NCBI GenBank assembly: GCA_938074205.1
Contig: CALJES010000002.1
Location: 124,001-188,000, forward strand
Direction: 5' to 3'
From: an uncultured bacterium
GTDB lineage: Bacteria > Armatimonadota > UBA5829
DNA: 64,000 nucleotides
Made by a program: the position numbers and the translations under genes
The notes under the pieces: model-generated
The model's input: the letters and a program-made list of their open reading frames with translations, nothing else
The model's database searches: none
Told to the model about the DNA's origin: nothing
Part shown: piece after piece, positions 53,776 to 63,161 of the stretch
Position numbering within the stretch: the first letter of the stretch is position 1
Layout: the number at the start of each line of letters is the position of its first letter

Positions 53776-55173
53776 ATGTCGAGTACATTCTTCGGTTTGA
53801 GCGTCGCACAGTCGGGATTAAATGCGCAAAGGCGAGCGATGGACATTCTCGGGCATAACATCGCTCATGCCAATGACCCCACATACAAGCGTCAGCGATT
53901 AGTGCTGGTAGAAGGCGCTGTCTTGGCACAGGCCCAGGAAGCGACGGTTTTGGGGAGCTCTCCGTTTGGGAGCGGCGTGAATGCTGGAGATGTTCTGCGC
54001 GTGCGCGATGCGTTGATCGAGCGGCGTCTGCGAACAGCTACCCAGGCTGCATCCGACTGGCAATACAGAGCTCAAACGATGAAGCAAATCGAAGCGATTT
54101 TTGCGGAACCAAGCGATGGTGGATTGCAGACCGATCTCGACAAATTTTGGGCCTCTTGGCAAAAACTGGCGTCTAACCCTGAATCACTACCAATTCGAAG
54201 CGCTCTTCTGGAGGATGCTGCAGCTCTCTGTCAGCGTATTCAATACATCTATGCTCAACTTAGAAGCACGGCGGACGATCTCAACTCTAGTGTTGTTGAT
54301 AGAGTCGCTCTTATCAATAACATCAGCCAAGAAATTGCCCGATTGAATTTACAGATCAGTGCAATGGAGCCGAATCAAGTTGGAACCAACGCACTGCAGG
54401 ATCGCAGGGATGCACTCGTACTCGAGCTATCGAAGCTTGTTGCTGTTAGTCAACACGAAGAAGGAAACCTGGGCATAACCATTTCTGTTGGAGGCAGAAT
54501 ATTGGTGCAAGGAGGGCAGGCAAACTTGCTCGAATGTGCAACTGTAGAGGGTGGTAAACAGCAAGTGCGATGGGCAAAGGATGGCCAAGAAGTGCTTATA
54601 AAGGGTGGCGAACTGAACGGCCTGCTCTGGCTGCGTGACGAAGCCCTTCCATCGTATTTAGCCCAACTCGACACTTTTGCTTCCATACTCGTTCAGGAGG
54701 TTAACGCGCTTCATAGGACTGGCAAAACCTTGACCGGTTCTGACGGCACTGACTTCTTCAAGGCCGGTACAACAGCTGCGAATATATCACTGGACCCATC
54801 AATTGTTGATCATCCTGAATTGATAGCGGCTTCTGCTACTGGGGCAGTGGGCAATAACGAAATCGCGTTGGCGATAGCAGGCTTGGACAGCCGTCCTGTA
54901 AGGGGAACCATGACGCTCAACCAATTATACAGAGGCTTGGTCGCTGACATAGGTGGATCTGCGGCAATAGCATACCGACAAGCCACTGCCCACCAACTTT
55001 CGTTGGACCAATTTACCATGCAGCAGCAGTCAGTGTCCGGTGTTTCGCTGGACGAAGAGATGACCAACTTGATCAAGTTCCAACAGGCGTACAACGCCGC
55101 CGCTCGTGTGATTACAGTGATGGACGAGATGATTGATGTTCTTGTCAGCAAGACGGGTGTAGTGGGGAGGTAA
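53776..55173 (+). CDS. flgK: Flagellar hook-associated protein FlgK (HAP1)
   Basis: Predicted 465-residue hook-filament junction protein. The N-terminal STFFGLSVAQSGLNAQRRAM and LGHNIAHANDPTYKRQRL and the C-terminal GVSLDEEMTNLIKFQQAYNA with AARVITVMDEMIDVLVSKTG are diagnostic. The central part holds QRIQYIYAQLRSTADDLNSS and the FlgK-specific LDTFASILVQEVNALHRTGK. Preceded by AAGGGAT; 76 nt after flgN, with no sigma-28-like box in that gap. Confidence 0.96.
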   Translation: MSSTFFGLSVAQSGLNAQRRAMDILGHNIAHANDPTYKRQRLVLVEGAVLAQAQEATVLGSSPFGSGVNAGDVLRVRDALIERRLRTATQAASDWQYRAQTMKQIEAIFAEPSDGGLQTDLDKFWASWQKLASNPESLPIRSALLEDAAALCQRIQYIYAQLRSTADDLNSSVVDRVALINNISQEIARLNLQISAMEPNQVGTNALQDRRDALVLELSKLVAVSQHEEGNLGITISVGGRILVQGGQANLLECATVEGGKQQVRWAKDGQEVLIKGGELNGLLWLRDEALPSYLAQLDTFASILVQEVNALHRTGKTLTGSDGTDFFKAGTTAANISLDPSIVDHPELIAASATGAVGNNEIALAIAGLDSRPVRGTMTLNQLYRGLVADIGGSAAIAYRQATAHQLSLDQFTMQQQSVSGVSLDEEMTNLIKFQQAYNAAARVITVMDEMIDVLVSKTGVVGR

Positions 55174-55183
55174 ATAATTTTAA

Positions 55184-56095
55184 ATGAGAACTTCTCTCAC
55201 CCAGCAAATTCAGAGTCAGCTTGCTTACATTAATTCTGCGGTCACTAAGCTTTCAGAAGCACAGACACATACAATTAGCGGCAAAAGGATACTCCGGGCT
55301 TCGGAAGATGTATCTGGTACCAACCGTGCGCTCAGTCTACGCACGGCTATAAGTAAGACGGATCAGTTTGCCGATAATATAAGCGTCTCGAAACCGTTCT
55401 TACTGGCTGCAGAGAAAGCTGTTGCGGACTTGGTAAAAGCGGTACGATCGGTGAGGGATATTGCTGTAGCTGCGGCTAGTCCCGACGTTACCGGAGGCTC
55501 AGGCCAAAACTATATTGCTCAGCTAGACAACATTCTGAACCAAATGCTGGATATTGCGAACACGAAACATATGGACCAATACGTGTTTAGTGGCACTGCC
55601 ACAGATGTGCCGGCTGTGACTTTGGATGCCTCTGGCAACTACGTATACACTGGCGATTCCGGAACTCGGCGAATACAAATCCTGAGTTGGGTTAGTCAGC
55701 CGATTAACATTCCTGGCAGTGCGTTATTCAATTTTGACGGAAGCGCAGGGGCTGGTACGTCAGACCTTTTTGCTATGGTGGGTAGGTTGAAAGAGGCTAT
55801 AGCCGGTGGAGACGCGAAAGCTGTAAGTGAGCAGCTTAGTAACATCGATGCCAACTTGGACAACCTACTCACGTGTAGTGCTAAGCTGGGGTCTTGGATA
55901 GCTCGAATGGACAGGGCACAGGATTTACTCGCTGATACCAAAATGAAGTTGCAGGAGATGCTTTCCGATACGGAGGACATAGATCTCGCCAAATCAATTA
56001 CAGAGCTGAAATCATACGAGAACATTTATCAGGCGGCACTGCTAACTAGTTCTAGGATACTAAGCATATCATTAGCCAATCTGGCGCTCAAATAG
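55184..56095 (+). CDS. flgL: Flagellar hook-associated protein FlgL (HAP3)
   Basis: Predicted 303-residue flagellin-like junction protein. The N-terminal TQQIQSQLAYINSAVTKLSE with SGKRILRASEDVSGTNRALS, and ADLVKAVRSVRDIAVAAASP, fit the D0/D1 helices. The insert IANTKHMDQYVFSGTATDVP is typical of FlgL. C-terminal ITELKSYENIYQAALLTSSR completes the coiled-coil. It begins 10 nt after flgK with GGGAGG inside the flgK end. Confidence 0.93.
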   Translation: MRTSLTQQIQSQLAYINSAVTKLSEAQTHTISGKRILRASEDVSGTNRALSLRTAISKTDQFADNISVSKPFLLAAEKAVADLVKAVRSVRDIAVAAASPDVTGGSGQNYIAQLDNILNQMLDIANTKHMDQYVFSGTATDVPAVTLDASGNYVYTGDSGTRRIQILSWVSQPINIPGSALFNFDGSAGAGTSDLFAMVGRLKEAIAGGDAKAVSEQLSNIDANLDNLLTCSAKLGSWIARMDRAQDLLADTKMKLQEMLSDTEDIDLAKSITELKSYENIYQAALLTSSRILSISLANLALK

Positions 56096-56129
56096 CGCTT
56101 GGATGATATTGAAGGGGCGGAGGACAAAA

Positions 56130-56612
56130 ATGAAAATTACAACTACAAGGTTCGGAGTAATAGAAATCGACGATTCTTCTGTAATAAGAATGCTCCGAGG
56201 TCCAATCGGGTTTGAGGATTACAAAAACTATTGCTTGATCCAGCATAGGCCGGACACTAGTTTCCGTTGGCTTCAGTCAGTAGATGAACCAAGCCTTGCG
56301 TTCGTTGTTGTGGACCCTTCGCAGCTTTTTGAGGATTATAACATCGAGCTCTCTGATGCCGACGCAGAGGCTCTACATCTCAAACGCGCTGAGGATGCGT
56401 TGGTGCTGACTATTGTAACCATCGGAGAAGGCGGTAAGGAAATAACAGTTAATTTGGCTGCTCCCATAGTCATAAATGCTAATGAACTGATTGCGATGCA
56501 GGTGGTACTACAGGACGGCAGATACCCGGTGCGACAACCGTTGACTACGGTTCGCGAAGAAAAATCTGATCAAGGAAGTGACCGAACTGCTCTTGCAACT
56601 GAAGCCGCATAA
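56130..56612 (+). CDS. fliW: Flagellar assembly factor FliW (CsrA antagonist)
   Basis: Predicted 160-residue protein that binds CsrA to relieve repression of flagellin translation, and is itself sequestered by free flagellin in known systems. TTRFGVIEIDDSSVIRMLRG, PIGFEDYKNYCLI, FRWLQSVDEPSLAFVVVDP and VNLAAPIVINANELIAMQVV are family hallmarks. ATG 56130 has GGAGG just upstream; a frame extension to 56103 is unlikely. csrA follows after 30 nt. Confidence 0.95.
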   Translation: MKITTTRFGVIEIDDSSVIRMLRGPIGFEDYKNYCLIQHRPDTSFRWLQSVDEPSLAFVVVDPSQLFEDYNIELSDADAEALHLKRAEDALVLTIVTIGEGGKEITVNLAAPIVINANELIAMQVVLQDGRYPVRQPLTTVREEKSDQGSDRTALATEAA

Positions 56613-56642
56613 ACCGAGAGTGTGCGAAAGGAATCGCTCAAA

Positions 56643-56876
56643 ATGCTCGTGCTTGCTAGGAAGGTCGGACAATCAATCGTAATAGGTGGCAACATTGAGA
56701 TACTAGTGATCGAGGTTCGTGGCGATCAAGTGCGTCTTGGCATAGAAGCTCCAAAATCAATACCTGTGCATCGGAAGGAACTGCTGGAGCAAATACGAGA
56801 CGAAAACATAAAGGCGGCTTCAGACACAAGCGTGGACGCCGTAACCAGAATGCTGGAAGGCCGCCAGTCGGACTAG
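56643..56876 (+). CDS. csrA: Carbon storage / translational regulator CsrA
   Basis: Predicted 77-residue RNA-binding dimer. The start MLVLARKVGQSIVIGGNIEI and RLGIEAPKSIPVHRKEL are canonical, including the RNA-binding GIEAP and VHR positions. ATG 56643 gives the universal MLVL start; AAGGAA lies about 10 nt upstream. In the FliW-CsrA circuit it blocks the flagellin Shine-Dalgarno; both flagellin leaders downstream have matching GGA motifs. Confidence 0.96.
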   Translation: MLVLARKVGQSIVIGGNIEILVIEVRGDQVRLGIEAPKSIPVHRKELLEQIRDENIKAASDTSVDAVTRMLEGRQSD

Positions 56877-57065
56877 ACTGTACGCCCTTGACTTGACGGT
56901 CTTTGTTTTATATCCTCAACCGACACACCGATGCTGTTAATGGTTGCAAGCGTTATTTTCCACCTTTATTTTTCTCACCCCTATACCTCTACTTAGTCGA
57001 GTAGCACTCCGATAATCACGATGGCCCCGATAAAACTACTCTTTTTGTACGCAAGGTGAAAACAG

Positions 57066-60000
57066 ATGAGTAAGCGTAAGAAAAGTGTGCGGAAGGCTAA
57101 CCGTCGAACATTCAACCGGACTCTTGATACCTCGGTTTCTCGAGAACTTACCATTGGCCACAAGGAGGCTGTTGCACATGAAACCCTGGTGCGAAATCAC
57201 TCGAAGATTAAGGCTTTGGCATGCGAAAAGCCTTTGAAACTTCACTTGGGCTGCGGATACAAGATCCTCGATGGATACGTCAATATCGATCTGTACAGTC
57301 CTGCTGCAGACCTGAAAATGGATATTGTGGATCTGAGCTGCTTCAAGGATTCCTCAGTTGACGAGATATATCTGAATGCCGTATTCGAACATCTCTATGT
57401 CTTTGAACAGATGAAGGCTTTGGCAGAATGGTGGCGAGTGCTCAAACCGGGCGGGAAGCTGGTTATGCGCTCGATTCCGGATTTTGATGAGATAGCGCGA
57501 GCGTACATAAGCGCGGCTCCCGGCAATGACGGACTGAGGTTCGACATCGAAGAGGTATCGCGTTACACGCACGGTGCTTATGGACGTGATAACAGGCTTG
57601 GGCAAATACACAAGGATGTGTTTACTAAACCCAAGATGCGAAAACTTCTTGAGCGTGTGGGTTTCAAGGTTATATCGATGGAAAATGTGTGCTACGCAGA
57701 CGAGCCGAATCCTGTCAACCTCAACATTGTCGCTGTCAAGCCAGCTGAAAATCTTTCTGATTCAGGTGACTCGCAAGAGCAGCAAGACGCCTTAGTATCT
57801 AATAGTGCGCTGATTAGCGCGGACAATAACGTACAGTTGAGTGTTGCGGCGGTGTACTGCACACATGACGACGATGTCTGGTTATTGGAGTCCATTGAGT
57901 CGATATACGAAGTCTGTAATGCCATCTATGTTTTGGTAGGTGAAAAACCTTGGTTTGGTGAGCCAGGTGACTTCGAATCGGTGATTGGAAAGTTGGAAAG
58001 TTTTCCGGATGAGTTAAACAAGATTCGTGTGGTCAGAGGAAATTGGAAATGCGAGGCTGACCAGAGAAATGCAGGTTTGGACATTCTCGAACAAGAACAG
58101 TTCACCTATTGTTTGGTGATCGACACAGACGAGATCTACGACCCTGTCGATCTCACATGGTTGCTAAGAATAGCGCAGCGGCATCCTAACGTGGACTGCT
58201 GGCACGTAGAGATGGACACTTATTGGAAGTCCTGGATGTATCGCATACATCCAAGAGAGCAGCTCAAACCGGCAGTGTTGCTTAAGGTTGGTAGAGTTAG
58301 ATTTACACAAAACAGGAACGTTGGTCAATGCACACACGGGCTGGTTGGGCCTGAAATTGCCGTGTGTCATCATTTGAGTTACGCTCGCTCAGACGCGCAG
58401 CTGGTTCGAAAGTTGGCAACGTTTAGTCACGCTGGCGAGTTAGTATTCGGCTGGTATGAAAACGTCTGGAAAAAATGGGACACAAACCGGTTTCTAAAAA
58501 ATCTGCATCCGACTCATCCGTCTGCATATATGTGCGCTACGGTGCAGCCTTATTGGGCGCTGCCACCTGTGTTGCGCCGGCGTTACGACCTGGAAGCGCA
58601 GAATGGCGGACTTGAGTTCGATGACTATTGCAGACAAATCCGCAACAACCATCTGGCTTCCATAATTGTTCTTACACTTAATCAATTGGGTTATACCAAG
58701 CGATGCCTTGAGAGCATCGAGAAGCACACTTCGGTGCCGTACGAGGTGATTGTAGTCGACAATGGTTCCAGCGACGGGACAATTCAGTTTTTACAACAAT
58801 GGGTGTCGAAAGCCGAAAACAGACGAGTCGTATATAACGCTGATAATCTGGGTTTTGCGAAAGGTAGCAACATCGGCATAGCTCGTGCTAATGGACAATA
58901 CATTGTGTTGGTCAACAACGACGTTGTCGTCACACCCAAATGGTTGGAGAGGTTGTTAGCTTGTGCCGCACGTGACGCTTCGATTGGGATTGTGGGTGCT
59001 TTAACAAATGCTGTCTCGGGTCCTCAGTGTGTAGAGCAACCAGTCTACGACACAGAATCACTGGTAGGGCTGGACGACTTTGCTAAGGATTGGGCTCAGA
59101 GACACTTAGGGCAGAGGACTCCTGCTGTGCGGGTTGTTGGATTCTGCATGCTGGTGAGAAAGTCGGTTATTGACAACATTGGCGGGTTTGACGAACGCTT
59201 TGGTTTAGGGAATTTCGAAGATGACGATTTTTGCCTTCGGTCTGCTCTAGCCGGTTTCAAGACGATGATAGCTCGTGATTGCTTCGTCCACCACTACGGT
59301 AGTCGCACCTTTTTGGGGGAACGTATCGATTACCGATGTCTGATGTCTCGTAATTGGGAGCTGTTTAAGGAAAAATGGGGTTTACCGCGAGATTTGCCGC
59401 TAGGCGCGGGGTATGATGCTAGCACGTTGCTGAAGCAGCAGTTTGATCATGCGGTACACTATGTTCCTCTACCACATTTTTCCAAGGGCGAACCCTTCGA
59501 CAGCCAGAGTTGCGAGGAAAAGGATGAAGTTAGCACCGCTTCTGACGTCAAGCCTTTACTTTCTTTGTGTATGATCGTTCGCAATGAGGAGCAGTTCATC
59601 GAGTTCTGCCTCGCTAGTGTAAGAGATGTTGTCGACGAGATAATCGTCGTCGATACTGGCTCGACAGACCGCACCGCCCAAATATCCAGGCAGTTTGGTG
59701 CTAAGGTGTATCACTACGTATGGAGCGATGATTATTCAGCTGCAAGAAACGAAGCCGCTAAGCGTGCGCGGGGCGAATGGATACTGTTCATGGACGCAGA
59801 CGAAGTGCTTGATGCAGAATCCAAGCATATTCTCAGACAAGCAGTCGAACATCCAATTGCAGATGCCTATGAACTACTCTTTTACAACTATTGTAGTACG
59901 GATAGTAGTTTCCCCGATATTGTCCATCGTGTTTGCAGGTTGTATCGAAACCGGCCAGAGTATCGATTTCGCGGACGTGTTCACGAGAACGTCGCTACTT

Positions 60001-61268
60001 CAATACAGGAAGCTGGCGGTTTGATTGCGGAATTGGATGTGGTGGTTCACCACTACGGATACAGACCCGACGTGAAAAATCAGCGGAACAAACAAGAAAG
60101 ATACCTTGCCCTTTTGCACGCTGAACTTGAAGAAAAGCCTGACGACATCTACGTGTTGTTTCATTTGAGTGCAGCTTATTGTGCGGAGGGAGAGTTTGAA
60201 AAAGCCATACCTTACCTTGAGAAACTTGTGGACTTAGTTCCTCCCAGTAACACCTTTGCTCCGCAGTCGTTTTCGAGATTAATGAATGCCTATTGGGCTG
60301 TTGGCCGCAGCGAAGACGCCCTAAAGATTGCTTCCCGAGCAGAGGAATTACACGTTGTTCATCCAGAGATTAGCTTCTCCAAAGGCAATGCTTTATTGGC
60401 ACTCGAGCGTTATTCAGAAGCTTTGGAAGCTTTTCGGGAAGCTATTGAACTCGGTGCTCAAGGCAAGTGGCTTGGCGACCCTGGAACATACAGTCACAAA
60501 GCACGATTCGGCATAGCCCGGGCACTTGCTGGACTGGGTAGATATGATGAGGCACTGAAACAGCTTAGGCAGCTTCTCGATGAGCACTCAAACTATCCCA
60601 GCGCGCATGAACTGGCTGCGTTGTTGTGTTCGCAGCTAGGGGATATTCCAGGGGCAGAAGTTCACTGGCGGGAGTTTTTAAGACTTGTCCCAACCAGTAC
60701 TGAAACGTGTCTTAATCTGGCTGAGATTTGTGAGACCCAAGGTCGCTATCAGGAAGCGATTGGACATTACTTCAGAGCTATCGAAAATTGTGGGGAATCG
60801 TCCGAACTTTACCAAAAGATAGCCACCTGTTACGAAATGATGGGCGACCTGGCAAACGCCGAGAAACATTATATCAAGGCGATAAGCGTCGATCCACATG
60901 CTGCTGAGGCTTACAACGACCTCGGTCGGTTGCATGCGTCGAGAGGCGATATCCAAAGCGCGCTGGACTGCTTTGCTAAAGCAGTCGAGGTCAAACCGGA
61001 GTACGCAAACGCTTATTTCAACGCCGCGGATTTACTATATAAACTAGGCAAATACTTAGAGGCTGCTGAGATATACGAAAGCGGTTTAGCGAGAGATCCC
61101 TCAAGAGCAGAGGCCTTTCTAGCATTAGGTAATTGCTGCTATAAGTTAGGAGCTTTAAATGCGGCTGTTCTTGCCTATAAGCAAGCTTTATGCATAAATC
61201 AGGATTACGAGGAAGCCAAAAACAACCTAGCTCTTGCAGAAGAAGCCCTCAAGGAAACTGCCGCGTGA
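57066..61268 (+). CDS. Giant methyltransferase-glycosyltransferase-TPR protein, probable flagellin modification
   Basis: Predicted 1400-residue cytosolic protein with at least five modules. (1) SAM methyltransferase, about 55-230, with LHLGCGYKILDGYVNID. (2) A GT-A-like domain, about 257-470, with IDTDEIYD. (3) A GT2 glycosyltransferase, about 531-750, with SIIVLTLNQLGYTKRCLESI, IVVDNGSSDGT and VLVNNDVVV. (4) A second GT2, about 831-1010, with LSLCMIVRNEEQFIEFCLAS, VVDTGSTDRT and LFMDADEVLD. (5) TPR repeats, about 1012-1395. The N-terminus is basic. AAGGTG precedes the ATG. Its place between csrA and the flagellins suggests it glycosylates flagellin and modifies the glycan; the target is inference. 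Confidence 0.85.
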   Translation: MSKRKKSVRKANRRTFNRTLDTSVSRELTIGHKEAVAHETLVRNHSKIKALACEKPLKLHLGCGYKILDGYVNIDLYSPAADLKMDIVDLSCFKDSSVDEIYLNAVFEHLYVFEQMKALAEWWRVLKPGGKLVMRSIPDFDEIARAYISAAPGNDGLRFDIEEVSRYTHGAYGRDNRLGQIHKDVFTKPKMRKLLERVGFKVISMENVCYADEPNPVNLNIVAVKPAENLSDSGDSQEQQDALVSNSALISADNNVQLSVAAVYCTHDDDVWLLESIESIYEVCNAIYVLVGEKPWFGEPGDFESVIGKLESFPDELNKIRVVRGNWKCEADQRNAGLDILEQEQFTYCLVIDTDEIYDPVDLTWLLRIAQRHPNVDCWHVEMDTYWKSWMYRIHPREQLKPAVLLKVGRVRFTQNRNVGQCTHGLVGPEIAVCHHLSYARSDAQLVRKLATFSHAGELVFGWYENVWKKWDTNRFLKNLHPTHPSAYMCATVQPYWALPPVLRRRYDLEAQNGGLEFDDYCRQIRNNHLASIIVLTLNQLGYTKRCLESIEKHTSVPYEVIVVDNGSSDGTIQFLQQWVSKAENRRVVYNADNLGFAKGSNIGIARANGQYIVLVNNDVVVTPKWLERLLACAARDASIGIVGALTNAVSGPQCVEQPVYDTESLVGLDDFAKDWAQRHLGQRTPAVRVVGFCMLVRKSVIDNIGGFDERFGLGNFEDDDFCLRSALAGFKTMIARDCFVHHYGSRTFLGERIDYRCLMSRNWELFKEKWGLPRDLPLGAGYDASTLLKQQFDHAVHYVPLPHFSKGEPFDSQSCEEKDEVSTASDVKPLLSLCMIVRNEEQFIEFCLASVRDVVDEIIVVDTGSTDRTAQISRQFGAKVYHYVWSDDYSAARNEAAKRARGEWILFMDADEVLDAESKHILRQAVEHPIADAYELLFYNYCSTDSSFPDIVHRVCRLYRNRPEYRFRGRVHENVATSIQEAGGLIAELDVVVHHYGYRPDVKNQRNKQERYLALLHAELEEKPDDIYVLFHLSAAYCAEGEFEKAIPYLEKLVDLVPPSNTFAPQSFSRLMNAYWAVGRSEDALKIASRAEELHVVHPEISFSKGNALLALERYSEALEAFREAIELGAQGKWLGDPGTYSHKARFGIARALAGLGRYDEALKQLRQLLDEHSNYPSAHELAALLCSQLGDIPGAEVHWREFLRLVPTSTETCLNLAEICETQGRYQEAIGHYFRAIENCGESSELYQKIATCYEMMGDLANAEKHYIKAISVDPHAAEAYNDLGRLHASRGDIQSALDCFAKAVEVKPEYANAYFNAADLLYKLGKYLEAAEIYESGLARDPSRAEAFLALGNCCYKLGALNAAVLAYKQALCINQDYEEAKNNLALAEEALKETAA

Positions 61269-61287
61269 TCACCCTATTTTTTGCTGC

Positions 61288-61315
61288 TAATGTTTTGTTG
61301 GCTGTCGGTCGATAA
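61288..61315 (+). promoter_or_regulatory. Sigma-28-like promoter of the first flagellin gene
   Basis: TAATGTTT (61288-61295), a 12-nt spacer and GTCGATAA (61308-61315). Same spacing and core as at flgF and the second flagellin. The predicted leader is about 85 nt. Confidence 0.75.
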
Positions 61316-61381
61316 GTGAGATGGGACATAGAAGTTTAGGCAGCGGTACGCAACCCTCTTTCTGTGAGGCGAAGAATACGC

Positions 61382-61396
61382 GGAGTTTCAAGGAGG
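61382..61396 (+). promoter_or_regulatory. Candidate CsrA-binding region over the first flagellin Shine-Dalgarno
   Basis: Two GGA triplets, 61382-61384 and 61392-61394, lie 10 nt apart. The second is in TCAAGGAGGAAT, which contains the Shine-Dalgarno AGGAGG (61391-61396), 8 nt before the GTG start. CAAGGA matches the CsrA recognition core. Confidence 0.45.
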
Positions 61397-61404
61397 AATA
61401 AAAA

Positions 61405-62817
61405 GTGAGTCTTAAGATCAATCTTAATACTGCTGCGTTGACCGCGCACCGAATGCTCAGCAGTACGGATCAAAGCCTTAGTAAGACTATTGAGAGGCTT
61501 GCTTCTGGATTTCGTATCAATAGTGCCTCGGACGACCCGGCAGGTTTGGTCATATCCGAAAAGCTGCGGGCGCAGGTTACTGGTTTGGAGCAGGCAATTA
61601 GAAATGCCAGCGACGCCGTCAACATGGTGAGGACTGCTGAAGCTGCGCTGAATGAAGTGAGCCGACTCCTCCGATCCATGCGCGACTTGGCGGTACACGC
61701 GGCAAACACTGGTGCCAACGACCAAGCCGCAGTTCAGGCAGACCAAGCTCAAATTGCAAACGCTATTGCGTCGCTCAACAAGATAGCCGCGGAAACAATG
61801 TTCGGGCAAAAGAAACTTCTCGATGGGTCTGCCGGTATAAAAGCGAATGTTATAGGAAACAAGGTCATATCGGCTGATTTTTCCTATCTCTCAGGTGTTA
61901 GTGATGGTGCTCAGGTAACGATCGAGGTTACGACGGCTGCGGCGAAGGCTGTTCTATATTCAAAGGCTTTCAGTGGCGAGAATGCCACCATAGGGAAAGC
62001 CGGTACGTTCTACATAAATGGTATAGCAATATCTTATTCCACCGACGATACAGTGGCCGTTCTTAGGTCTGCGATCAATGCTGTTTCTAATGAAACTGGT
62101 GTCGTTGCTATGCTGACTACCGCTGGAGTGATCGACTTCGTATCTAGGCAATATGGGCACGAGGCAAGTATAGCGATTACGAACGGCGGCGACATACTGG
62201 ACGGCGTAGTTTCCGCGGCTGCAATTGGCCAGGACGCGGCTGCGCGAGTCCGGATAAACGGCATAGACATCTCGGATGCTTTGTGGACATCAGGTAATGG
62301 TTTAATCCTGAAGGATTCTCTGGGTAACCAGATCGTCCTGACGGAAGTAGGCGGTACGGCAACTGGCGACCTTGGTGCGCAGTTTCAACTTGATGTTGGT
62401 ACGTTAGTGTTCCAGGTCGGAGCATATGCAGGCCAGACAAGGGAGCTCAACATACCTTCGGTTTATGCTCACGATCTCGGTACCGACGCCATTCCTGGTG
62501 AGAACGTCTCTACTATCGATTTGCTGACCGCGGAAGGGGCTCAAAATGCCATACTCATCCTGGATGCTGCTATACGGCAGATCTCTTCGGTGAGAGCTTC
62601 TTTGGGAGCAATGCAAAAAAACGTGTTCGAATCGAGCATAAATTCACTGACCATTGCCAAAGAGAATATTGCAGCTTCGGAATCCACTATAAGGGATGCC
62701 GACATGGCTTCAGAAGTGATGGAGCTGACCAGAAATCAGATTCTTGAGCAAGCCGGCGTAGCAATGCTTGCTCAGGCAAACATGACTCCGCAGACGCTAC
62801 TGAAACTCTTGCAATAG
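61405..62817 (+). CDS. fliC: Flagellin (first copy)
   Basis: Predicted 470-residue filament subunit. The conserved D0/D1 N-terminus (SLKINLNTAALTAHRMLSST, SLSKTIERLASGFRINSASD, DDPAGLVISEKLRAQVTGLE) and the C-terminus (TIRDADMASEVMELTRNQIL, EQAGVAMLAQANMTPQTLLK) flank a variable D2/D3 region (about 150-380), a typical surface-exposed part. The start is GTG 61405 behind AGGAGG. It lies 136 nt after the giant modification gene and has its own sigma-28-like promoter. Confidence 0.97.
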   Translation: MSLKINLNTAALTAHRMLSSTDQSLSKTIERLASGFRINSASDDPAGLVISEKLRAQVTGLEQAIRNASDAVNMVRTAEAALNEVSRLLRSMRDLAVHAANTGANDQAAVQADQAQIANAIASLNKIAAETMFGQKKLLDGSAGIKANVIGNKVISADFSYLSGVSDGAQVTIEVTTAAAKAVLYSKAFSGENATIGKAGTFYINGIAISYSTDDTVAVLRSAINAVSNETGVVAMLTTAGVIDFVSRQYGHEASIAITNGGDILDGVVSAAAIGQDAAARVRINGIDISDALWTSGNGLILKDSLGNQIVLTEVGGTATGDLGAQFQLDVGTLVFQVGAYAGQTRELNIPSVYAHDLGTDAIPGENVSTIDLLTAEGAQNAILILDAAIRQISSVRASLGAMQKNVFESSINSLTIAKENIAASESTIRDADMASEVMELTRNQILEQAGVAMLAQANMTPQTLLKLLQ

Positions 62818-62854
62818 AGCTTATACTAACATCAGGCAAATCGCCCAGAACTGG

Positions 62855-62892
62855 AAAGCCGGCGCAGTTTTTAAGTGCTGCACCGGCTTTTT
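62855..62892 (+). terminator. Rho-independent terminator after the first flagellin gene
   Basis: AAAGCCGG (62855-62862) pairs with CCGGCTTT (62883-62890) and GCAG with CTGC further in, each side with one unpaired base. The stem is followed by more Ts. It lies 38 nt after the flagellin stop. Beyond it the gap to 63200 holds the promoter and CsrA-type region of the second flagellin and no other ORF. Confidence 0.8.
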
Positions 62893-63045
62893 GTCGTTGT
62901 GATTGGTCTTTCAACCTCTCTTTCTAGCATAAAAAGTTTGTGTAATTCTGCATTATTTTCAGGATGGTATGTGGAAAAACTGCAAGTGGAGGTGCATGCA
63001 AAGCCGACGCGGATCTACGCTCAGACCGGTTCTGGCACGCAGTGC

Positions 63046-63073
63046 TCAAGTATTGACGTCTGCACGTCGATAC
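63046..63073 (+). promoter_or_regulatory. Sigma-28-like promoter of the second flagellin gene
   Basis: TCAAGTAT (63046-63053), a 12-nt spacer and GTCGATAC (63066-63073). The architecture is identical to the flgF and first flagellin promoters; the -35 octamer matches TAAAGTTT at six positions. Confidence 0.6.
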
Positions 63074-63161
63074 GTAATCTGGAACCGAGAGTGGCTCGCG
63101 GTGAGGACGGTTCTGGGTTGAGAAATTGATCCGCCAATGGCTTTGAAAATGACTCAAAACA

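Noticed and set aside
56890-56925. TTGACT...TATATC as a promoter after csrA
   Set aside because: Spacer is only about 15 nt and the gene start is 140 nt away; not convincing.
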